This document shows, piece after piece, positions 1 to 5,169 of a stretch of DNA of 5,169 nt (position 1 is the first letter of the stretch; each line of letters begins with the position of its first letter). The stretch is from an uncultured Treponema sp. Lineage in GTDB: Bacteria > Spirochaetota > Spirochaetia > Treponematales > Treponemataceae. The stretch spans positions 1 through 5,169 of the forward strand of contig CAMAFU010000145.1 of NCBI GenBank assembly GCA_945833725.1. The letters are read 5' to 3'. A program made the position numbers and the translations under genes. The notes beneath the pieces are model-generated. The model did no database searches, had not been told where the DNA came from, and was given only the letters and a program-made list of their open reading frames with translations.

Positions 1-1502
1 TTTTTGTCGAAAAGTGAAACAACAACAGCAAGCAAAAGACATACTAAAAAGCCCGGAACAATTTCGTAAAGGTCAAAAATTCCACCTTTAAGCTGATGCC
101 ATGTTACAACAGTAATTCCTCCACCAAGAAGACCGGCAACAGCACCTTTGCATGTCATTCCACGCCAGTAAATTGCCAGAAGAACAAGCGGTCCGAAAGT
201 AGAACCAAAACCAGCCCAGGCATAAGAAACAAGACTGAAAATAGACGAATTCGGATTAAGGGAAAGAAGAAGGGCAACAGCGGCAATTATAAACACCGTA
301 AGGCGGCTTACTCTAAGAACAGACTGCTCATCAGCATTTTTATTTATAATTCCTTTATAAATGTCCTGACCTACAGCAGAAGAAGCTGCAAGAAGCTGAG
401 AGTCGGCAGTAGACATGGAAGCCGCAAGAATTGCACAAAGGAAAATTCCTGCAAGAAAAGGCGGATACATTTTCTGCATTGTGGCAGAGAAAACAGTTTC
501 CGCATCTCCAAAGGCATTTATTCCATCTACAACAACACCCTGTTCAGTTCCAAGAAGAATGCCGTTCTTAAAAAGATATACAGTACCCAGCGTTCCAATA
601 AGGAAAGTACCAATGTAGGAAATAACCATCCACACAGTACCAATGCGGCGGGCTTTTTTTATGGAGTCGTTAGATTCAATTCCCATAAAGCGAACAATAA
701 TGTGTGGCATTCCAAAGTAGCCCAATCCCCAGGCAAGGGCAGACACAATGTTCATTCCGCTGTAAGTTGAATTTTTTACGAAAGAATTTTTTAATGTTTC
801 TCCAAATTTTCCAGCAACAGCAGCAAGGTTAAAATTCTGAACCTGCGCAACGGCATTTGCAGGTCCTCCTAAAGAAATAACAGCAACTAAGGCAGATACA
901 ACAAAGGCAATAAAAATAAGGGCACCTTGAATAAAGTCTGTCGTACATACGGCAGTGTATCCGCCTGTTACAGTGTAGCAAAGTATAACAAGAAGACCTA
1001 TGCTAAGCCCAATGTAATAGTTAAGTCCGAAAACAGAATTAAAAAGCTTTGCACAGGCAACAAAACCGGAAGCTGTGTAAATAGTAAAGAAAAACACAAT
1101 AAACAGAACAGAAAGTACCGAAAGCACATGAGATTTGTCTTTAAAACGGTTTGTAAAAAATTCAGGAATTGTTATAGAATCGCCAAAAGCAATGGAACAT
1201 TTGCGCAAAGGTTTTGCAACAAAAAGCCAGTTAAGGTAAGTGCCAAGAATAAGCCCCAAAGCAGTCCAGAAAGTTTCTTTAACACCGCCTAAATAGCATA
1301 AGCCCGGCAATCCCATTAAAAGCCAGGCAGAAGAATCGGAAGCCTCTGCCGAAAGAGCCGTTACCCAAGGACCAACCTTTCTTCCGCCAAGAAAAAAGTC
1401 CGAAGAACTGTTGTTTTTGTTGGCATTTTTTAAACCAACATAAATCATCATGCCAAGATAAAGCACAAATGCCATAATCTTTGCAACCATTGCAGAATTC
1501 AT
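1..1502 (-). CDS. putP: Sodium/proline symporter PutP (3' end beyond window)
   Basis: Inner-membrane carrier of the sodium:solute symporter (SSS) family that imports proline with Na+. I translated 500 codons without a stop from the ATG at 1502 to the window edge. E. coli PutP has 502 residues, so only a few residues are probably missing. The protein is a chain of hydrophobic segments as expected for about 13 helices. Family motifs in order are ASDSSAWLLMGLPG (about 55-68), TIYTASG (140-146), YTVTGGYTAV (176-185), TDFIQG (188-193), AWGLGYFGMPHI (257-268) and AASMSTADSQLL (360-371). Residues matching E. coli PutP functional positions are D56, S58 and W60 (helix 2 Na+/proline region), Y142, W258, Y262 and P266 (helix 6 proline site), and S364/T365 (Na+ site). 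These favour proline over other SSS substrates. One difference is SSA where E. coli has MSG after D55. The start is supported by GGCGGGG at 1515-1509, six bases upstream. The gene lies 97 bases downstream of pfk on the same strand. Confidence 0.93.
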   Translation of the reverse strand, partial: MNSAMVAKIMAFVLYLGMMIYVGLKNANKNNSSSDFFLGGRKVGPWVTALSAEASDSSAWLLMGLPGLCYLGGVKETFWTALGLILGTYLNWLFVAKPLRKCSIAFGDSITIPEFFTNRFKDKSHVLSVLSVLFIVFFFTIYTASGFVACAKLFNSVFGLNYYIGLSIGLLVILCYTVTGGYTAVCTTDFIQGALIFIAFVVSALVAVISLGGPANAVAQVQNFNLAAVAGKFGETLKNSFVKNSTYSGMNIVSALAWGLGYFGMPHIIVRFMGIESNDSIKKARRIGTVWMVISYIGTFLIGTLGTVYLFKNGILLGTEQGVVVDGINAFGDAETVFSATMQKMYPPFLAGIFLCAILAASMSTADSQLLAASSAVGQDIYKGIINKNADEQSVLRVSRLTVFIIAAVALLLSLNPNSSIFSLVSYAWAGFGSTFGPLVLLAIYWRGMTCKGAVAGLLGGGITVVTWHQLKGGIFDLYEIVPGFLVCLLLAVVVSLFDK

Positions 1503-1508
1503 TTTTTA

Positions 1509-1515
1509 CCCCGCC
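1509..1515 (-). promoter_or_regulatory. Ribosome binding site of putP
   Basis: GGCGGGG on the minus strand lies six bases (TAAAAA) before the ATG at 1502. It is not a canonical GGAGG, but it is the only purine-rich G stretch nearby. It supports this start over the internal ATG four codons later. Confidence 0.55.
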
Positions 1516-1571
1516 AAAAAAGAATTAAAAAGCCGGAAAAATCAGCCTTATAAATAAAGAACAACCTGCAG

Positions 1572-1594
1572 CCGTATTATAAAAAAGTATACGG
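1572..1594 (-). other. Small hairpin just after the pfk stop
   Basis: CCGTAT (1594-1589) and ATACGG (1577-1572) form a perfect 6-bp inverted repeat around an 11-base loop, beginning five bases after the pfk TAA. It could be a weak terminator or a 3' mRNA-stabilising hairpin. Against a strong terminator, the stem is short and AT-containing, and the bases directly after it (GCTGCAGG) are not a T run; a T-rich stretch only appears about ten bases later. The loop overlaps a TATAAT sequence described separately. Confidence 0.3.
1576..1581 (-). promoter_or_regulatory. Possible -10 box (TATAAT) upstream of putP
   Basis: The exact sigma70 -10 consensus TATAAT lies 73 bases before the putP start. At 16 to 18 bases further upstream there is nothing resembling TTGACA (the hexamer at 17-base spacing is AATAAA), and there is no TG extension. 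In AT-rich DNA this match can arise by chance. If it is not a promoter, putP would depend on read-through from pfk. Confidence 0.25.
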
Positions 1595-1599
1595 AAGTT

Positions 1600-2955
1600 T
1601 TATTGTTCTCTTGGTGTTACAGAATTCAAATTGTTTACCATTAAAATCGGCTGGCGTGTTGCGTCGAGGGCATCTCTCCACAAAGCACCTTCCGGATCTA
1701 CAAATTTACGCTTCATGGTAACCATTTTTATTGGAATATGAACATATTTTTCGTTTACAAGGCCTACAACCATTTTTGTTTTACCGGCCATTGCAGCATG
1801 AACGGCGTAACTTCCCAGCCTTTCGCAGTAGATTGAATCGTTGGCCGTTGTAACAGAAGAACGAATCTGGTAACTTGGGTCAACATACTTCAAGTTAATG
1901 TGAATGCCTTTTTTCTGGAAATATTCGTTTATTTTATCCCTAAGATAAATTCCAATATCGCCAAGTTTTTTGTTTCCGCTGGCATCCGTTTCCCCTGTAT
2001 CTTTAAAAAGTTCCTGACCTGCGCCTTCTGCAACAATAATTACAGCGTGATGCCGTTCAAAAACCCTTTTTTCCAGATGAGCTAAAAAGCCGTTCGGTCC
2101 GTCCAAATCAAAAGGAACTTCAGGAATAAGACAGAAATTCGTTTCGTGGCTGGAAAGAGCCGTTGCCGTTGCAATAAAGCCAGATTCCCTGCCCATAAGT
2201 TTTACAAGTCCAATTCCGTTTATCTGGCTGTATGCTTCCATGTGAATTGAAGTAACAGCTTCTGTAGCCCGCTGAACTGCCGTTTCAAAGCCAAAAGATC
2301 TGTCAATAAAAAGAAGGTCGTTGTCTACAGTTTTTGGAATACCCACTACAGCAACTTTAAGACCGCGCCTTTCAATTTCGTTGGCAATGTCCAAAGAACC
2401 TCTCTGGGTACCGTCGCCGCCAATTATAAAAAGCATGTTTATGCTTAAAGACTCAATGGCATCTACAATTTCAGAAACCCTGTTTCCGCCGCCCCGGCTT
2501 GTTCCCAAAAAAGAACCGCCTATTTTATGAATGTCGTCAACATTAAAAGGTGTAAGTTCTACTGTATCAAAACCAGTTTCCGGAAAAAATCCTTTAAATC
2601 CAAAACGGAAACCCCTGATTTTTTTTACGCCGTAACGGTAATAAAGACATCTTACCACAGCCCTTATTACATCGTTCAACCCCGGACAAAGCCCGCCGCA
2701 AGTACAAATACCGGCTGTAACATGAGCAGGATTAAAATAAATATATTCCCTGGGACCTGCTTTCTGCATAAGGTTGCTGGAATCAAGACCATCGCTTTTT
2801 TCTTCATCGTCAAAAACATTTACCTTATAGCGCACATAAGAAGAATCCTTTACATAATTTGCCCTGAATTCTCCATGTTTTGTTGAAAGTTCAATAGGAG
2901 AATGAACTTTGCAGGGACCCAATTGTTCAATCGTAAAATCGTATTTATTTTCCAT
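1600..2955 (-). CDS. pfkA: 6-phosphofructokinase, PPi-PFK-like clade X (predicted ATP-dependent)
   Basis: Phosphorylates fructose 6-phosphate to fructose 1,6-bisphosphate in cytoplasmic glycolysis. The product has 451 residues, longer than classical bacterial PfkA (about 320) and typical of the PPi-PFK group II family that includes T. pallidum TP0108. The first 70 or so residues form a family-specific N-terminal extension. Motifs are GGLCPGLN (87-94, nucleotide/phosphoryl-donor loop), GTSRGG (151-156), GGDGTQRG (179-186), PKTVDND (207-213, with catalytic D211 and D213), MGRESGF (254-260, sugar phosphate binding), AEGAG (309-313) and PSYQIRS (360-366). The donor-specificity pair is Gly182 (GGDG) and Lys208 (PKT). 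PPi enzymes have GGDD/N with PKT, and classical ATP enzymes have GGDG with PGT. The combination seen here is that of the atypical ATP-dependent clade X, shared with trypanosome PFK. The start at 2955 is chosen because GGAGG lies eight bases upstream; the frame stays open to a GTG at 2997, but that has no ribosome site. The gene has its own promoter at 3084-3056. Confidence 0.95.
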   Translation of the reverse strand: MENKYDFTIEQLGPCKVHSPIELSTKHGEFRANYVKDSSYVRYKVNVFDDEEKSDGLDSSNLMQKAGPREYIYFNPAHVTAGICTCGGLCPGLNDVIRAVVRCLYYRYGVKKIRGFRFGFKGFFPETGFDTVELTPFNVDDIHKIGGSFLGTSRGGGNRVSEIVDAIESLSINMLFIIGGDGTQRGSLDIANEIERRGLKVAVVGIPKTVDNDLLFIDRSFGFETAVQRATEAVTSIHMEAYSQINGIGLVKLMGRESGFIATATALSSHETNFCLIPEVPFDLDGPNGFLAHLEKRVFERHHAVIIVAEGAGQELFKDTGETDASGNKKLGDIGIYLRDKINEYFQKKGIHINLKYVDPSYQIRSSVTTANDSIYCERLGSYAVHAAMAGKTKMVVGLVNEKYVHIPIKMVTMKRKFVDPEGALWRDALDATRQPILMVNNLNSVTPREQ

Positions 2956-2963
2956 AAGGCAAA

Positions 2964-2968
2964 CCTCC
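2964..2968 (-). promoter_or_regulatory. Ribosome binding site of pfk (decides the start)
   Basis: A perfect GGAGG lies eight bases before the ATG at 2955. It fixes the start 14 codons inside the longest open frame, whose GTG at 2997 lacks such a sequence. Confidence 0.85.
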
Positions 2969-3020
2969 ATTTTAAAGGCAGACAGCACAAAATACACCGG
3001 ATCAAAAATGCCGGCAAAAT

Positions 3021-3046
3021 ACTGTTATTTTTAATATGTAAACAGT
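3021..3046 (-). other. Inverted repeat in the pfk leader
   Basis: ACTGTT (3046-3041) and AACAGT (3026-3021) form a perfect 6-bp inverted repeat around 14 AT-rich bases. It starts about ten bases after the -10 box, so it would cover roughly the first 30 transcribed bases. That is a typical operator position, and the arms could equally form an RNA hairpin. With 6-bp arms in AT-rich DNA it may be chance. I do not recognise it as the site of any named regulator. Confidence 0.3.
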
Positions 3047-3055
3047 TGAGTATAG

Positions 3056-3084
3056 ATAATATCGAAATAAAAACGGTTTTTCAA
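3056..3084 (-). promoter_or_regulatory. Sigma70-type promoter of pfk
   Basis: The -35 TTGAAA (3084-3079) and -10 TATTAT (3061-3056) are separated by exactly 17 bases. Each hexamer matches the consensus at five of six positions. Transcription would start near 3049, giving a leader of about 95 bases before the pfk ATG. The promoter lies in the 164-base gap between purF and pfk, so pfk can be expressed independently of the gltB-purF unit. Confidence 0.65.
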
Positions 3085-3087
3085 TGA

Positions 3088-3109
3088 CATTACACAATCA
3101 GCGTGTATG
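3088..3109 (-). other. Hairpin after purF (doubtful terminator)
   Basis: CATACAC (3109-3103) pairs with GTGTAATG (3095-3088) with one bulged A and a 7-base loop, eleven bases beyond the purF stop. It is placed where a terminator would be expected, but no T run follows directly; the next bases are TCATTGAAAAACC, and the pfk -35 begins four bases after the stem. It could be a weak terminator or a 3' end hairpin of the gltB-purF transcript. Confidence 0.25.
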
Positions 3110-3119
3110 CCTTCCGGTC

Positions 3120-4496
3120 TTAAACAGGATATTCTCCGCAAAAGCAGCCTTTACAGAAACAGTCGCTTCCAAGGGCCTTTATCATCCCCTCCAAGCTTAT
3201 AAAGGCAAGAGTATCCGCACCAATTTCGCTGCAAATTTCATTTACTTCGTGCTGACTTGAAATAAGCTCATTTTTGCTGGGAGTATCAATTCCCAAATGG
3301 CAGGGAAATTTTACAGGCGGCGAACTTACCCGAAAATGCACCTCTTTGGCCCCGGCCCTGCGAAGAATCTGCACAAGACGGCGGCTTGTAGTTCCCCGGA
3401 CAATAGAATCATCAATTACAACAACCCTCTTATCCTTTAAATCACTGGAAATTGCATTCAGCTTTACAAAAACCATGTTTTCCCGCTCTTTTTGCGTAGG
3501 TGCAATAAAAGTTCTTCCCACATATTTATTTTTAATTATACCGGTAACATAAGGAATTCCAGAAGCTTTTGCATATCCCATAGCCGCACCAATTCCGCTG
3601 TCAGGAACGCCCACAACAACATCAGCATCTACAGGACTTTCTGCGGCAAGAGCCTCCCCCATCCTGTATCTTGCCTCCTGAATGGGAATGCCGTCTATTA
3701 CGCTGTCGGGGCGGGCAAAATACACATATTCAAATACGCATGTCTGTTTTTTTATGCTTTGAGGAATTGAAAGAGATTTTATACCTTCATTGTTTATTAT
3801 TATTATTTCGCCAGGCAGAATATCCCGTATTACTTCACCGTTTACAGAATCAATGGCACAACTTTCGCTGGCAAGAATATAGCCGCCAGCCTTTCCGTCT
3901 GTTTCCGGCAGTTTTCCAAGAATAAGAGGGCGTATTCCGTTAGGATCCCTTATTCCAATAAGGCTGTCATTTGTAAGCAGACACAGGGCATAAGAACCTT
4001 TTATAAGCTGCATTGTGTTTATAAGGGCTTTTTCAAGACCAGTTTTGTATGAACGGGCAATCAGCTTAAGAATAACTTCAGTATCGCTGGAGGAATTAAA
4101 AGTACTTCCAGAATCTTCCAGCATTTCCCGCAAAGGCTCATAATTTACCAGCTGACCGTTATGGACAAGGGCAAGAGGACCCAGCTTAAAGGTATTTAAA
4201 AGCGGCTGGGCATTTTCAATAGTTCTGCCCCCTGCCGTTGCGTATCTTACATGACCCACAGCAATTCTTCCCTTCAATTCAGAAAAATCTTCTGGGGAAA
4301 ATATATCACCTACAAGCCCCATCTGTTTTTTTAAGTTAATGGAATCACCATTACTTACAGCAATTCCGGCACTTTCCTGCCCCCGGTGCTGCAATGCAAA
4401 CAGGGCAAAATAAGCCATGGAAGCGGCAGTAGAATCATCATCAGTATTTTCCGGTCTGAAAATTCCGCAGACCCCGCATTCATCTTTTAAACCCAT
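3120..4496 (-). CDS. purF: Amidophosphoribosyltransferase PurF
   Basis: First committed step of de novo purine synthesis: PRPP plus glutamine gives 5-phosphoribosylamine, glutamate and PPi, in the cytoplasm. The product has 458 residues, close to the B. subtilis-type enzyme. It opens with MGLKDE followed by Cys7, the N-terminal-nucleophile cysteine expected to become residue 1 after removal of a six-residue propeptide. Glutaminase motifs are HRGQESAG (37-44), GHVRYAT (81-87), HNG (112-114), SSSDTE (135-140) and RDPNGIRPL (183-191). The phosphoribosyltransferase half has GVPDSG (296-301) and the PRPP loop VVIDDSIVRGTTS (359-371). Cys253, Cys399, Cys448 and Cys451 align by eye with the four [4Fe-4S] ligands of B. 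subtilis PurF, so an oxygen-sensitive cluster is likely. Two further cysteines, 446 and 453, flank the last pair. The ATG at 4496 is preferred because GGGAG lies nine bases upstream; the TTG two codons earlier is only three bases from that site. It follows gltB by 22 bases. Confidence 0.97.
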   Translation of the reverse strand: MGLKDECGVCGIFRPENTDDDSTAASMAYFALFALQHRGQESAGIAVSNGDSINLKKQMGLVGDIFSPEDFSELKGRIAVGHVRYATAGGRTIENAQPLLNTFKLGPLALVHNGQLVNYEPLREMLEDSGSTFNSSSDTEVILKLIARSYKTGLEKALINTMQLIKGSYALCLLTNDSLIGIRDPNGIRPLILGKLPETDGKAGGYILASESCAIDSVNGEVIRDILPGEIIIINNEGIKSLSIPQSIKKQTCVFEYVYFARPDSVIDGIPIQEARYRMGEALAAESPVDADVVVGVPDSGIGAAMGYAKASGIPYVTGIIKNKYVGRTFIAPTQKERENMVFVKLNAISSDLKDKRVVVIDDSIVRGTTSRRLVQILRRAGAKEVHFRVSSPPVKFPCHLGIDTPSKNELISSQHEVNEICSEIGADTLAFISLEGMIKALGSDCFCKGCFCGEYPV

Positions 4497-4505
4497 TTTC
4501 AACTA

Positions 4506-4510
4506 CTCCC
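4506..4510 (-). promoter_or_regulatory. Ribosome binding site of purF (decides the start)
   Basis: GGGAG lies nine bases before the ATG at 4496 and only three bases before the in-frame TTG at 4502, so the ATG is the functional start. The site sits inside the 22-base gap after the gltB stop, which fits translation from a shared gltB-purF message. Confidence 0.7.
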
Positions 4511-4518
4511 ATAAAGCC

Positions 4519-5169
4519 TTAGGCAGTGCATTTTTTGAACGCAGTCATAACGGCCTGTTCCTTTTCTTCGCCCTGCTCTTCAGCTTTCTGAATTTCACTC
4601 ATCATCCTGTAATAATCTTTTGGAATAATTTTCTTGAACTTAGGAATGTAATCCTGGAAATTTTCAAGAATTTCCCCAGCTTTTTTAGAAAGAGTTTCCT
4701 GATAATGCTGCTGAATTATTTCCCGCAGAATTTCCACATCTGTTTTTCCCCGGGCAACAGTTGCGCAGTCATCCAGTTCGTACATGGAAACCATTTCCCT
4801 GTTAAGCCGTTTGTAAAGGTCATGGTTTTCGTCAAGAATATAAGCCACACCGCCAGACATTCCCGCACAAAGATTTTTACCGGTTTTTCCAAGAATAACG
4901 GCAATTCCGCCAGTCATATACTCAAGACCGTGATCGCCGCAACCTTCAGCAACAACAGTTGCCCCGGAATTCCTTACGCAGAACCTTTCGCCGGCAACAC
5001 CGTTAATAAAGCCCTTTCCGCTTGTAGCACCAAAAAAGGCCACATTACCTGCAATAATATTTTCGTCTTCCCTGCCTTCAAAATCTTCAGCAACCTGCAC
5101 AACAATTTTGCCGCCGCTTAAGCCTTTTCCCACCGCATCGTTGGCATCACCCGAAAGACGCAATGTAAG
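4519..5169 (-). CDS. gltB: Glutamate synthase large subunit, C-terminal part (5' end beyond window)
   Basis: The visible 216 residues are the C-terminal GXGXG beta-helix domain of glutamate synthase, which makes two glutamates from glutamine and 2-oxoglutarate. The fragment opens with LTLRLSGDANDAVGKGLSGG, matching the conserved entry to this domain. The glycine ladder follows: GNVAFFGATSG (41-51), GVAGERFCVRNSGATVVAEG (57-76), GDHGLEYMTGG (78-88) and GKTGKNLCAGMSGG (94-107). The frame is open to the window edge, so the true start is outside; the TTG at 5163 is an internal leucine codon. The end resembles full-length GltB, with a helical stretch and PKFKKIIPKDYYRMM (176-190), then a charged 26-residue tail. 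The glutaminase, FMN and Fe-S parts are not in the window. I therefore cannot tell from sequence whether this is a full NADPH-type GltB or a shorter stand-alone variant, though the tail favours the full-length type. purF follows after 22 bases on the same strand. Confidence 0.93.
   Translation of the reverse strand, partial: LTLRLSGDANDAVGKGLSGGKIVVQVAEDFEGREDENIIAGNVAFFGATSGKGFINGVAGERFCVRNSGATVVAEGCGDHGLEYMTGGIAVILGKTGKNLCAGMSGGVAYILDENHDLYKRLNREMVSMYELDDCATVARGKTDVEILREIIQQHYQETLSKKAGEILENFQDYIPKFKKIIPKDYYRMMSEIQKAEEQGEEKEQAVMTAFKKCTA

Noticed and set aside
96..1292. Open frames on the plus strand at 96-770, 415-618 and 927-1292
   Set aside because: They lie wholly opposite putP, whose motifs are unambiguous. 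Their translations are rich in Lys, Asn, Ser and Arg with no recognisable domain, as expected of antisense shadows of a membrane protein gene.
2956..2997. N-terminal extension of pfk starting at GTG 2997
   Set aside because: The extension contains the GGAGG that serves the ATG at 2955, and its own start has no ribosome site.
2997..3014. CCGG repeated at 2997-3000 and 3011-3014, a possible hairpin in the pfk leader
   Set aside because: The stem is only four base pairs and CCGG is self-complementary, so this is expected by chance and is not strong enough to call a structure.
4497..4502. TTG start for purF two codons upstream
   Set aside because: It would be only three bases from the GGGAG site, too close for initiation, while the ATG at 4496 has nine-base spacing.
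4417..5121. A 234-codon open frame on the plus strand opposite gltB and the purF start
   Set aside because: It overlaps two clearly identified genes on the other strand, has no recognisable family motif and no convincing ribosome site. Its length reflects the low frequency of stop codons antisense to these genes.
1..5169. A novel defence, mobile or regulatory system
   Set aside because: Essentially the whole window is explained by four well-known metabolic genes and two short gaps. I saw no repeats, integrase, transposase, toxin-antitoxin or unusual composition.

Overview
All four genes in this window lie on the minus strand. In transcription order, right to left, they are: the 3' end of a glutamate synthase large subunit gene (gltB, cut by the right edge), a complete amidophosphoribosyltransferase gene (purF), a complete 6-phosphofructokinase gene of the PPi-PFK-like 'clade X' (ATP-type) family, and a nearly complete sodium/proline symporter gene (putP, cut by the left edge just before its expected stop). 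No RNA gene, mobile element, CRISPR array or long repeat was seen. The long open frames on the plus strand are shadows of these genes.

The organism looks like a moderately AT-rich bacterium with A/T-rich third codon positions. The phosphofructokinase has the length and motifs of the family named after Treponema pallidum TP0108, so a treponeme or related spirochaete is my best guess. This is an inference from one family resemblance plus base composition, not a demonstrated placement. If correct, it would be a metabolically richer treponeme than T. pallidum, because it carries purF and gltB, which T. pallidum lacks.

Layout: gltB (5169-4519) and purF (4496-3120) are only 22 bases apart, and the purF ribosome site lies in that gap, so they are very probably co-transcribed. 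Both enzymes consume glutamine through amide transfer, which links nitrogen assimilation to the first step of purine synthesis. A 164-base gap follows. It carries a good sigma70-type promoter (TTGAAA, 17-base spacer, TATTAT) and a roughly 95-base leader leading into pfk (2955-1600). A 97-base gap then separates pfk from putP (1502-1), with a small hairpin and only a weak promoter candidate, so putP may be read through from pfk.

Two starts were moved inward from the longest possible reading frame. purF begins at an ATG at 4496 rather than a TTG at 4502, and pfk at an ATG at 2955 rather than a GTG at 2997. Each choice is decided by a well-placed Shine-Dalgarno sequence. I found no evidence of an undescribed system; this is ordinary central metabolism with a few details worth checking.
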